Shown: positions 37,485-45,430 of the stretch, piece after piece
Layout of the letters: the number at the start of each line of letters is the position of its first letter
How positions within the stretch are numbered: position 1 is the first letter of the stretch
Assembly: GCF_001623875.1 (NCBI RefSeq)
Contig: NZ_LWAE01000012.1
Coordinates: 1-64,000 of the forward strand
Source: Clostridium magnum DSM 2767
Lineage (GTDB): Bacteria; Bacillota; Clostridia; Clostridiales; Clostridiaceae
Direction: 5' to 3'
Length of the DNA: 64,000 bases
Program-made: the position numbers and the translations under genes
The notes under the pieces: model-generated
What the model was told of the DNA's origin: nothing
Database searches by the model: none
What the model saw: only the letters and a program-made list of their open reading frames with translations

Positions 37485-38123
37485 ATGAATAATGATAGCT
37501 TTAAAGATTATTATAAAATATTAGAGATAGATAGGGATGCGGCACAAGATGTAATTACAGTGGCTTATAGGTCTTTAGCAAGGAAATATCATCCAGACTT
37601 AAATTTAAATAAATTAGATGAAGCAAATGAAAAAATGAAGGCTATAAATGAGGCCTATAGAATACTAAGTGATTCAGAAAGTAGAAGGAAATATAACCTG
37701 ACTTATGATTCATACATAAAAAAAGATATTAACAATAGTAATAGTAATATTAATAGCAGCAACATTAACAACAGTAGCGTTAATGATAGTAGTGTTAGTA
37801 CTAACTTTAATTCTTATATGACAAGAAAAAGTAGAAAAGAATATACAAAACAATATAACAGTAAAAGGTTTAATTTTTTAAAATCTAAAAAAAGAAACCT
37901 AGCTATAGCAGGTATTGTAGCTATTTTGTTTACTTGTATGATTACAGGAAAAATTTTAATTAGTAACGATTATAGCGCAAGTGGCAAAAATGAAAGAGGT
38001 ATCGGTACAAACGTAAAACAAACAGATAGGATGAGACCTGATTTTGATAGTAATCATTTAAATAATCTAGATAGTAATTCTGAAAGGCCTGATAGGAAAT
38101 CAGGTTCCGATCATGACAGATAG
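37485..38123 (+). CDS. Membrane-anchored J-domain protein
   Basis: 212 residues. A J-domain fills residues 7-75 with the HPD triad at 36-38, so it should stimulate an Hsp70 (DnaK) ATPase. A low-complexity Asn/Ser linker (about 83-105, repeated N-S-N/S-S-V units) follows. One membrane segment lies at about 143-163 (NLAIAGIVAILFTCMITGKI). The 50-residue tail is charged and Ser/Asp/Arg rich. It lacks the zinc and substrate-binding domains of DnaJ. It probably recruits DnaK to the membrane. AGAGGAG precedes the ATG. Confidence 0.88.
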   Translation: MNNDSFKDYYKILEIDRDAAQDVITVAYRSLARKYHPDLNLNKLDEANEKMKAINEAYRILSDSESRRKYNLTYDSYIKKDINNSNSNINSSNINNSSVNDSSVSTNFNSYMTRKSRKEYTKQYNSKRFNFLKSKKRNLAIAGIVAILFTCMITGKILISNDYSASGKNERGIGTNVKQTDRMRPDFDSNHLNNLDSNSERPDRKSGSDHDR

Positions 38124-38220
38124 ATGAAGTGGAAACTTGAATCAGATGGGAGTATTAGAGCGGGTAGTTATCGGATAAAAGATATATCCAGACAGGATGA
38201 AATGATAGAAATACATATAG

Positions 38221-38264
38221 GGGGACAACCGTAGTTTTTCTAAATTAAAACTACGGTTGTTCCC
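38221..38264 (+). terminator. Hairpin between J-domain and YitT genes
   Basis: GGGGACAACCGTAGTTTT pairs perfectly with AAAACTACGGTTGTTCCCC. The stem is long but has no T-run. A terminator or mRNA stabiliser. Confidence 0.6.
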
Positions 38265-38377
38265 CATTTAGAGTCCATTAAAAAATATTTAACATAATTT
38301 TAATATTTCATATATGTTAACTTAAAATGTACTATAATATACTAGTTAGGTATGAAATGATTATGGAAGGTGATAAA

Positions 38378-39256
38378 GTGAAAACAATTGATTACAAAAA
38401 ACTTACACTAGACTTAATGTTTTTAATAGCTGGGTGTATACTTTGTGCATTTGCAACTACTTCAATTTTAAAACCAAATGGATTAATTACTGGAGGAATT
38501 ACTGGTATATCAATTATGATGGACAAACTACTGCACATAAAATACACCTACATTTACTATGTGCTATCAATATTAATACTTACTATTGCATGGCTAGCCC
38601 TCGGAAAAAGAGAAGGATTTAAAATAATTACAGTATCTCTATTTTTTCCTGTAATTCTAATTATCTTTGATAGATTACATATTTCTTCTATACACAATGA
38701 TTTAATGTTAGCCTCAATTTACTATGGAATAATAAGTGGATTAGGTTGTGGACTTATATTAAAAAGAGGATTTTCTTTTGGTGGAACTGACACCTTAGCG
38801 AAAATCTTTCATCATAAAATTTTTCCTTTTATTAGTATTAGTGAAATTTTGCTTGGCATAGATGCGGTAATAATTATATCTTCAGCCATTATTTATGGCA
38901 TGAACATAGCTTTGTATGCAGTTATTTCTCAGATAATATTTATGAAGGCAATGGATACAGTTCTTTTCGGATTCGGGTCTAAAAAGGTTCAAATAGAAAT
39001 AATAAGTGAAAAACATGAGGAGATAACAGACTATATATTGCATAAAATAAAAAGAGGGGTTAGTACCTATCAGATTAAAGGTGGATACATGAATTTAACT
39101 CGAATTAAGATGGTTACTATTTGCTCTCCACGTGAAAGCATGTTAATCAAAAGATTTATAGCCCATAAGGATGTAAACGCCTTTGTAAATGTTATTCCTG
39201 TTATATCTGTCTGGGGCAAGGGTGCTGGATTTGATAGTCTTATTGAAGAGGGTTAG
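38378..39256 (+). CDS. YitT-family membrane protein
   Basis: 292 residues. Five or so membrane segments carry the duplicated YitT motif (TSILKPNGLITGGITGI and LKRGFSFGGTDTLAKI). A soluble DUF2179 domain forms the C-terminus (about 210-290, HKIKRGVSTYQIKGGYMN). Function of the family is not established. GTG at 38378 fits the ribosome site GGAAGGTG; an ATG at 38327 would add 17 residues across what looks like leader sequence. Stands alone. Confidence 0.87.
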   Translation: MKTIDYKKLTLDLMFLIAGCILCAFATTSILKPNGLITGGITGISIMMDKLLHIKYTYIYYVLSILILTIAWLALGKREGFKIITVSLFFPVILIIFDRLHISSIHNDLMLASIYYGIISGLGCGLILKRGFSFGGTDTLAKIFHHKIFPFISISEILLGIDAVIIISSAIIYGMNIALYAVISQIIFMKAMDTVLFGFGSKKVQIEIISEKHEEITDYILHKIKRGVSTYQIKGGYMNLTRIKMVTICSPRESMLIKRFIAHKDVNAFVNVIPVISVWGKGAGFDSLIEEG

Positions 39257-39262
39257 CAAGTT

Positions 39263-39319
39263 TGTTGGGTTAATCCCCCAAAGTTAAGGTATGTAGTGCT
39301 ATCCACTTGAGCTATATAA
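39263..39319 (-). pseudogene. Degenerate tRNA-like sequence
   Basis: On the minus strand the bases TATAGCTCAAGTGGATAGC read like a tRNA acceptor and D-arm. Further on TGGGGGATTAACCCA resembles a T-arm with the TTCGA loop lost. The anticodon arm does not fold well. It looks like a decayed tRNA, which can mark an old integration site. Confidence 0.35.
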
Positions 39320-39351
39320 GTAAATCACTTGGATTGACCAAGTGATTTACT
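39319..39351. other. Perfect 14-bp hairpin
   Basis: AGTAAATCACTTGG pairs with CCAAGTGATTTACT around ATTGA. It separates YitT from the convergent diiron protein. No T-run is present. Confidence 0.55.
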
Positions 39352-39462
39352 GTAGCAATGAACATGTCTCTGTCCATTAACATTTATCTATTAATAATTC
39401 AACTACTCCATATTTATCTGTACTTTCTTGGTATGTAACTTAATTTACTTTATATGAGTCTG

Positions 39463-40098
39463 TTAAAGTCGAATACATGGTCCATGACCAGTAGCTATAA
39501 ACTTAGGGTTTAATTTTTCCAAAGTTTGTTGAAGTTCTAATCTTTTATCCGGATCTGGTACCTGCATATGACTAATATTACTAACTTCTTCTTTCCAATT
39601 ACCATCTATTACTGAACCGTCGGCCTTTCCAAGACGGAACATCAAATCACTGCTAAAGAATATGCCCCGTTTGTTTTCTATAAGCAGTAAACCTTCCCAT
39701 AGATGCATTTCAGAAAGATAGCTGATAAATTCAAGCTCTGAATCACCTGCTATTAGCTTTTCGCCAGGTTTTTTAATAATAACATCATTAGTAATTCCAA
39801 AGCCACTTAGCTGTCTGGCTGTAACTTCAGAACAAACTGGCTTAGCTTCAGTGAAATGTTTTAATATTAGCGACAGTCCGCCGCATTCATCTGATTCAAA
39901 GTGAGAAATAAAAATATACTTCAAAGCTCTACCGTTAAGAGTTGACTTTAACTGTGGAATCAGAGCTTCCGCTTGCTGTATGCTGCCTGTATGAACTAAT
40001 ACAGGTTCATCAGTTAATAGTAGATATTGATGAAATGTAAGGTCAATAGGTGGAATGTAGTTACTAAATTGGTGCAGATCATTATATATTATTGACAT
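39463..40098 (-). CDS. Diiron metallo-beta-lactamase-fold protein (flavodiiron-like, no flavodoxin)
   Basis: 211 residues, the size of the diiron domain alone. The metal motif reads SHFESDE, where flavodiiron proteins have HxExDH, so the last His is replaced by Glu. Other ligand positions are present: EMHLWEG, SSDLMF and ATGHGP at the C-terminus. Related stand-alone domains bind oxygen and serve in oxygen or redox sensing. AGGAGGT lies before the ATG. The gap to ftsH (40099-40440) has no gene; TTAACA-N17-TATCAT at 40266-40294 is a possible ftsH promoter. Confidence 0.8.
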   Translation of the reverse strand: MSIIYNDLHQFSNYIPPIDLTFHQYLLLTDEPVLVHTGSIQQAEALIPQLKSTLNGRALKYIFISHFESDECGGLSLILKHFTEAKPVCSEVTARQLSGFGITNDVIIKKPGEKLIAGDSELEFISYLSEMHLWEGLLLIENKRGIFFSSDLMFRLGKADGSVIDGNWKEEVSNISHMQVPDPDKRLELQQTLEKLNPKFIATGHGPCIRL

Positions 40099-40440
40099 AG
40101 AGATACCTCCTATTATTATTACTAAATTAGAATCTGTTGTAATTTATGCTAATTATATATATACCTAATTTAGTTGTCAAATTTATTTAGCACGCTCTAT
40201 TCTATGCATCAAGAATTCTTTTTTATTTGAACTATTTATAATATTAACTTCTTCTTTTAAAAAAATTAACAATTACTCTATTTAATAATATCATTAACTA
40301 TGTTATATTATAATCACTCATAGATACCCTGTGGACGGTATGTTAATATTATCAAACCCAAAAGTACTTGCCAATGAAACCGCTGAGATAATATGTATGA
40401 ATAGGATAGAATCAATAAATAAATTTCGAGGAGGAAAAAT

Positions 40441-42258
40441 ATGTTACAAAAGAAAAAGGGGTTAGCAAGTTTTTTTATGGCTACTCTAATCGTTACGTTG
40501 ATAATAAATATTATTATAGCATGGGTTGTTCGGTCTGCTTCCAAAGAAATCGACTATGGTACATTTCTTACAATGATTCAAAATAAGCAGATAGAATCGG
40601 TGAAGATTGAAGCTAATAGGCTTTTAATAACTCCAAAAGTTAATGAGAATTCTTCAGCTAGTGATAAGAAGATTTACTATACAGGAGCTTTAAATGATCC
40701 TCAACTAGTAGAAAGGCTTCATACTGCTGGAGTAAAATTCTCAACATCTGTTAAAGATATTCAGTCACCTATTGTAACCTTTATACTTTCATGGATATTA
40801 CCTTTTGCTATGTTCTACTTCCTAGGATCATTCATAATGAAATCCTTAGGCAAGAAAATGGGCGGCGGCGGTGTTATGTCTTTTGGAAAAAGTAATGCAA
40901 AGGTATATATTGAGAAAAAGACCGGTGTTACTTTTAATGATGTAGCTGGACAGGAAGAGGCAAAGGAATCACTTAATGAAATAGTAGATTTTCTTCATAA
41001 ACCATCAAAATATACTGACATTGGGGCAAAACTTCCTAAGGGAGCACTATTAGTAGGGCCACCTGGTACAGGTAAGACATTGCTTGCTAAAGCAGTAGCA
41101 GGGGAGGCGAATGTACCATTCTTTTCTCTATCAGGTTCAGATTTTGTAGAGATGTTTGTAGGGGTTGGTGCTTCTAGAGTTAGAGATTTATTTCAACAAG
41201 CTGAGAAAAATGCTCCTTGTATTGTGTTCATTGATGAGATCGACGCAATAGGAAAAAGTCGTGATAGTAAGCTTGGTGGAAATGACGAGCGTGAGCAGAC
41301 ATTAAATCAGCTACTGGCGGAAATGGATGGATTTGATTCTTCAAAAGCTGTTGTCATACTTGCCGCAACTAATAGACCAGAGATACTTGATAAAGCTCTT
41401 TTAAGACCTGGTAGATTTGATCGAAGGGTTATTGTAGATAAGCCTGATCTTAAAGGTAGAGAAGAGATACTTAAGGTTCACGGAAAGAATGTTAAGTTAG
41501 ACAGCAGGGTAAATTTAGGAGAAATAGCATTAGCTACTGCAGGGGCTGCGGGAGCGGATCTTGCTAATATGGTAAACGAAGCAGCCTTGAGAGCTGTAAG
41601 AATGGGCAGAGATGTGGTTAGACAAGATGATTTGTTTGAGGCTGTGGAGACTATTATTGCTGGTAAGGAAAAGAAAGATAGGATTATGACGGAGGAAGAA
41701 AAAAGTTTGGTTGCTTTTCATGAGGTAGGCCATGCACTTGCCGCTGCACTACAAAAGCAAACACAGCCAGTGCATAAGATTACCATCATTCCTAGAACAA
41801 TGGGAGCACTAGGTTATACAATGCAGATGCCAGAGAAAGAAAAATTTCTCGTTTCTAAGGATGAGCTAATAGAGCAAATAATAGTTCTTTTAGCTGGTAG
41901 AGCAGCTGAGGAAGTTATCTTTAATAAAGCAACTACAGGAGCTTCAAATGACATTGAAAGAGCTACAGGGCTGGCAAGGCAGATGGTAACTATGTATGGT
42001 ATGTCAAATAAATTTGGTATGATGGGGCTGGAATCAGTGCAAAATAGATATCTAGATGGAAGACCAGTTCAGACTTGTTCTACTGAAACTTCTACGGAAG
42101 TTGATAGAGAAGTTCTTCAAATCATAAACAGCTGTTATGAAAAGGCAGTAAGTCTTTTAAAAGATAATAGGGAGGCACTTTGCAAGATTTCATCTCATCT
42201 TCTTGATAAAGAAACTATAATGGGAGATGAGTTTATGGAGATATTAAACTCCATCTGA
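40441..42258 (+). CDS. ftsH: ATP-dependent zinc metalloprotease FtsH
   Basis: 605 residues. Two N-terminal membrane segments (about 8-30 and 107-127) flank a short external domain. The AAA+ module has Walker A GPPGTGKT (about 206-213), Walker B IVFIDEIDAIG and the arginine-rich second region of homology (ATNRPEILDKALLRPGRFDRR). The zinc site HEVGH is at about 427-431. It degrades misfolded membrane proteins and some regulators. It is not beside its usual neighbours hpt/tilS, so it may be an extra copy. GAGGAGG precedes the ATG. Confidence 0.95.
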   Translation: MLQKKKGLASFFMATLIVTLIINIIIAWVVRSASKEIDYGTFLTMIQNKQIESVKIEANRLLITPKVNENSSASDKKIYYTGALNDPQLVERLHTAGVKFSTSVKDIQSPIVTFILSWILPFAMFYFLGSFIMKSLGKKMGGGGVMSFGKSNAKVYIEKKTGVTFNDVAGQEEAKESLNEIVDFLHKPSKYTDIGAKLPKGALLVGPPGTGKTLLAKAVAGEANVPFFSLSGSDFVEMFVGVGASRVRDLFQQAEKNAPCIVFIDEIDAIGKSRDSKLGGNDEREQTLNQLLAEMDGFDSSKAVVILAATNRPEILDKALLRPGRFDRRVIVDKPDLKGREEILKVHGKNVKLDSRVNLGEIALATAGAAGADLANMVNEAALRAVRMGRDVVRQDDLFEAVETIIAGKEKKDRIMTEEEKSLVAFHEVGHALAAALQKQTQPVHKITIIPRTMGALGYTMQMPEKEKFLVSKDELIEQIIVLLAGRAAEEVIFNKATTGASNDIERATGLARQMVTMYGMSNKFGMMGLESVQNRYLDGRPVQTCSTETSTEVDREVLQIINSCYEKAVSLLKDNREALCKISSHLLDKETIMGDEFMEILNSI

Positions 42259-42337
42259 TTGAAGTTTCCACTTAATCTTGATTTTAGATGAACTGTTCTG
42301 ATAAAAAGTTCTTAAGAAAATAACCTTTAGTTAAACA

Positions 42338-42384
42338 AGACTTTTAACACAATATTTTAGTGTGTTAAAAGTCTTTGTTTTTGT
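42338..42384. terminator. Terminator between ftsH and the VanZ-like gene
   Basis: AGACTTTTAACAC pairs perfectly with GTGTTAAAAGTCT, followed by TTGTTTTTG. Confidence 0.85.
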
Positions 42385-42420
42385 ACATGAAGTGGAAATG
42401 CTTTTAGTAATTCTTATAAA

Positions 42421-43020
42421 CTAATGGTTGGAGTTTGATTTTTTGCTATTGTTATAACGTAAATATATATATGCAATTATAGCTCCTACTGTGCCGCAGA
42501 TAACATCTGTCATTGTATCTAAAAGACTATTATTTTGTGATCTAAGTCCAAAAAGATGATCAGTAGTAAATTCGTATATTTCCCAGCATCCAGCCATAGC
42601 TATAGAAAAAAACAGACTAAAAAGTAGTTTTGTAGAGGGGGATATTTTTAAGCTTCTTTCATTTCTGTTTATGTATTCAAAAACAACAAGGCCAATGAAG
42701 GCAAGTATTACTCCTGAAAATAGATGCTCTATTTTATCAAGTCCTGGGATTAAAGAATAAAAATCAAATTCATTTGCTAAAAACATGGCAACAAAAATAA
42801 AAGCTAACATTGAGAATCTTAAAGCAGGGAAGAAATCTAGCTTTAAGATATTTTTTATAACTTTTATCAAAGCAAGCACTGTAATAATTAGTATGGGTTG
42901 AAATATTTTGGGTTTGTTTCCTTTAGGTAAAAAGTATAAAAAACATACTGCTGCTAGAATATATAAAGCAGCTTCGAAATAATCATTAAAATCAAATTTT
43001 CTCTTCTTAGTCACATTCAT
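42421..43020 (-). CDS. VanZ/DUF2238-like membrane protein
   Basis: 199 residues with about five membrane segments. The motif DKIEHLFSGVILAFIGLVVF and, later, GCWEIYEFTTDHLFG followed by DTMTDVICGTVGAIIAY are shared with the VanZ-like and DUF2238 groups. Role unknown; VanZ-like proteins can affect resistance to lipid-II-binding antibiotics. The ATG at 43020 follows AAAGGAG with a long spacer; a TTG at 43047 would swallow that site. Stands alone. Confidence 0.7.
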   Translation of the reverse strand: MNVTKKRKFDFNDYFEAALYILAAVCFLYFLPKGNKPKIFQPILIITVLALIKVIKNILKLDFFPALRFSMLAFIFVAMFLANEFDFYSLIPGLDKIEHLFSGVILAFIGLVVFEYINRNERSLKISPSTKLLFSLFFSIAMAGCWEIYEFTTDHLFGLRSQNNSLLDTMTDVICGTVGAIIAYIYLRYNNSKKSNSNH

Positions 43021-43079
43021 CGTACTTATTAATCTCCTTTGAAACAAATTTAACTAGATTATTATATGTAATATAAAGA

Positions 43080-43128
43080 AGAACTATAAGCAAATTTTTA
43101 ACAACTAACCTGTTTATAGTTCTTTTTA
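43080..43128 (+). terminator. Terminator with no plus-strand gene before it
   Basis: AGAACTATAA pairs with TTATAGTTCT, then TTTT. It faces the plus strand although the gene upstream runs the other way, so it may end a short non-coding transcript or the relic that follows. Confidence 0.5.
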
Positions 43129-43141
43129 TATTGAAAATTAG

Positions 43142-43345
43142 TTAATTTAGCATTTGCACATAGAATACTAAAGAATACCTCATGCCTAATTGATGATCAA
43201 TATCGTTAGATATAGATCCAGTACCACCTATAATAAATACATTTTTGGTCTTTAATCTATTTAATTCTCCAGCAACGTCTGAGGTTATTGCTTTACTATC
43301 TGTTAATAATATAAGTGCATTTAGGTTCCTCTTAAGGCAGGTGAA
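43142..43345 (-). pseudogene. Cell-wall-binding repeat 2 relic
   Basis: On the minus strand the frame reads LNALILLTDSKAITSDVAGE then KNVFIIGGTGSISNDIDHQL, the typical pattern of one CWB2 repeat that anchors clostridial surface proteins. It lacks a start and ends at TAA 43142-43144 after about 65 codons. One repeat of a once larger surface protein remains. Confidence 0.7.
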
Positions 43346-43390
43346 TCATATAATGATAACGGTATTAATTTGGAATTAAAAGGAGTATTA

Positions 43391-43957
43391 ATGAAGAAAA
43401 TAATAGTAAGTTGTGTACTTTGCAGTTTGGTGGCTTTTACCCTTGCAGGCTGCGGCGGTGTTAACATTAGCTTTGGTTCAGATAATAAGTCAGCTCAAGA
43501 AGAGGTTAAACAGGAACAGAGTGCTCAGAATAAGTCAGTATCAACAGTTGATAAATCAACTGAAGGCGTTAAACAAGATCAAAATACTGGCGATAACCCA
43601 ACGGTAAATGTTAATATTAATGAAGTGCCTCAAACTCCTAGTAAACCAGATGTAGTAGTTATAAGAGAGCCATCGCAAATACATGTATATAGTGGAAGTT
43701 TTGTATTTCCAAGTAGTGATCGAGTTTATCTCACCTCAAGTCAAGTATCTAGTTTAACTAATTATGAATTAGGAATTGCTAGAAATGAAATCTATGCAAG
43801 ACATGGTTATATATTTAGCACACCAAAATATATAAAATATTTTAACTCTCAAAGTTGGTATACTCCTATTAGTAAAAATGTGACACTAAATAGGATAGAA
43901 GAGTATAATGTTAGTCTTATAAAAGCTGAGGAAGATAGAAGAGGAGTTCAAAACTAG
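43391..43957 (+). CDS. YARHG-domain lipoprotein
   Basis: 188 residues. A signal peptide ends in the lipobox LAGC (Cys21), so the mature protein is lipid anchored outside the cell. A Gln/Lys/Ser/Thr-rich linker follows (about 30-90). The C-terminal YARHG domain is at about 115-185 (LGIARNEIYARHGYIFSTP). This domain occurs in extracellular proteins and is thought to act near the cell wall. The ATG at 43391 follows AAAGGAG; an in-frame TTG upstream precedes that site. Confidence 0.88.
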   Translation: MKKIIVSCVLCSLVAFTLAGCGGVNISFGSDNKSAQEEVKQEQSAQNKSVSTVDKSTEGVKQDQNTGDNPTVNVNINEVPQTPSKPDVVVIREPSQIHVYSGSFVFPSSDRVYLTSSQVSSLTNYELGIARNEIYARHGYIFSTPKYIKYFNSQSWYTPISKNVTLNRIEEYNVSLIKAEEDRRGVQN

Positions 43958-44061
43958 TTTTAAAAGTATTTTTTATAAAGGAATATCTTATAAATCAAAT
44001 TACAAAGAAGTATATATTGTAAGGGAAAGCATGAGTTAGAATTTCAGATAGTTATTATTTT

Positions 44062-44101
44062 TAATGGAAGAATGCTAATATTCGCGGACATTCTTCCATT
44101 A
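44062..44101. terminator. Terminator between lipoprotein and DeoR genes
   Basis: TAATGGAAGAATG pairs with CATTCTTCCATTA. It serves both convergent genes. Confidence 0.7.
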
Positions 44102-44108
44102 AATCATT

Positions 44109-44888
44109 TTAGACAATATGAAGTCTTATGTTCATACTTTCAATAATATCCTTCCACTCTGAACTTAAGCCGGTATCGGTAACTATTTCATTAATTTCGT
44201 TTAATTGAGCGAAATATGCTGTTCGAACCTTACTAAATTTACTTGAATCAGCAACTAGTATTTTTGTTTGAGACGATTGCAGCGCAGTTCGCTTTGTTGG
44301 TACTTCAAAGCTCTGAGAACAAGTTAGCCCTAATTTATGATGTATACCAGATGTAGAAACGAACATCTTAGTTGCTCTTATGTTTTCAATCAAGTTTATA
44401 CCTTGAAGTGATTCAAACATTTGATCTCTGCGATGATAATAGCCGCCGCTAAAAATTAAATTCATGTTATCTTTCTTAATCAAATGGGAAAGAATATTGT
44501 AAGTATAACAAAGCACAGTAATTTCTGAATCCTCAGGCAGATGCTTTGCAAGCTTATCCGTAGTGGAGCCACCGTCGATAATAAGAACGTCCCCTGGCTC
44601 TATCAAACTTGCAGCATACTTTCCAATTCTTTCTTTTTCTTCATTCATTATATTTTGCTCATAATCTAATTCGTAATTATCGTTACTGCTATCGTTAGCA
44701 GTATTTGCAATGTAAGTTGCTTTTCCATAGCTTCTATTAACAATATCATTGCTTTGTAGCAGATTTAAATCACGTCGTATAGTCATTTCAGATACCTTTA
44801 ATATCTTGGATAATTCCTTTACTGTAACTTTTTTATTCTCCTTAACGATATTAACCAATTGATTTAATCGTATATCTTTATTATTCAT
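44109..44888 (-). CDS. DeoR-family sugar-phosphate-responsive repressor
   Basis: 259 residues. The DeoR helix-turn-helix is at about 5-58 (VTVKELSKILKVSEMTIRRD), and the DeoR C-terminal sensor has IDGGSTTDKLAKHLP and VADSSKFSKV, the sugar-phosphate site region. It diverges from the catabolic operon starting at 45431. Three or more AACAT...ATGTT palindromes in the shared 540-base gap are likely its operators, one of them over the operon promoter. It should repress until a phosphorylated intermediate accumulates. EryD, a regulator of erythritol genes, is a functional parallel. Confidence 0.92.
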   Translation of the reverse strand: MNNKDIRLNQLVNIVKENKKVTVKELSKILKVSEMTIRRDLNLLQSNDIVNRSYGKATYIANTANDSSNDNYELDYEQNIMNEEKERIGKYAASLIEPGDVLIIDGGSTTDKLAKHLPEDSEITVLCYTYNILSHLIKKDNMNLIFSGGYYHRRDQMFESLQGINLIENIRATKMFVSTSGIHHKLGLTCSQSFEVPTKRTALQSSQTKILVADSSKFSKVRTAYFAQLNEINEIVTDTGLSSEWKDIIESMNIRLHIV

Positions 44889-44930
44889 ACTAAAACACCT
44901 TTATCCTAGAATTATAAATGTTTTAAATAA

Positions 44931-44944
44931 ACATTTATATGTTA
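44931..44944 (-). promoter_or_regulatory. Candidate DeoR operator 1
   Basis: AACATTTATATGTT, a near-perfect palindrome about 43 bases before the DeoR start codon; suits autorepression. Confidence 0.55.
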
Positions 44945-45043
44945 TTAATAACCATTATACATCGTTTTATTCAATTTGTAAACATTATGTGTTTGTTTCA
45001 CTATAGTATAAAAAGTAATTAAAATATAACAATTAAGAAAATA

Positions 45044-45077
45044 AACATATAAATGTTAAATATGAACATAAAATGTT
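45044..45077 (+). promoter_or_regulatory. Candidate DeoR operators 2 and 3
   Basis: AACATATAAATGTT (45044-45057) and AACATAAAATGTT (45065-45077) lie 21 bases apart start to start, so they face the same side of the helix. Confidence 0.55.
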
Positions 45078-45153
45078 ATTTAATGTTGGTTTTGAAGAAG
45101 TATATGTTTGTTTATGCGTAAAAATGTTTATTATGAGTTAAAATTAACAAAAA

Positions 45154-45171
45154 AACATTGACATTGATGTT
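45154..45171 (+). promoter_or_regulatory. Candidate DeoR operator 4 over the promoter
   Basis: AACAT-N8-ATGTT overlaps the -35 box of the operon promoter, so bound repressor would block polymerase. Confidence 0.5.
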
Positions 45172-45186
45172 TGATTGATCTAAAAT
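45158..45186 (+). promoter_or_regulatory. Sigma-A promoter of the catabolic operon
   Basis: TTGACA at 45158, 17-base spacer, TAAAAT at 45181. A leader of about 240 bases would precede the first gene. Confidence 0.8.
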
Positions 45187-45297
45187 AACAATTGTAAGAA
45201 GTGTTTTAGTAGTGAGTATATTAGAATAATAAGTTTAATAAAACTTTATATGCTTAAACTAGCAGCATTATTTACATAACCACTATCAATGGTAGTT

Positions 45298-45343
45298 AGG
45301 TAATCGTTATAGGTAATCGTTATAGGTAATCGTTATAGGTAAT
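45298..45343 (+). repeat. Tandem 13-nt repeats in the operon leader
   Basis: AGGTAATCGTTAT is repeated three times without gaps (45298, 45311, 45324), followed by a partial AGGTAAT. It lies in the predicted transcribed leader between promoter and first gene. Confidence 0.9.
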
Positions 45344-45430
45344 AAATTCGGAAAGGAAAAAAAGTAGGGTAATCTATTGATAAAAGATTTGTAGAAAAAA
45401 CATATTAACACTTGAAAGGCGTGAGTAAAA

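Noticed and set aside
38251..38377. YitT start at ATG 38327
   Set aside because: No ribosome site precedes it; GTG 38378 has GGAAGGTG at proper spacing and gives the family's usual length.
45298..45343. Tandem repeats as a CRISPR array
   Set aside because: The 13-base units adjoin without spacers and no cas genes are present.
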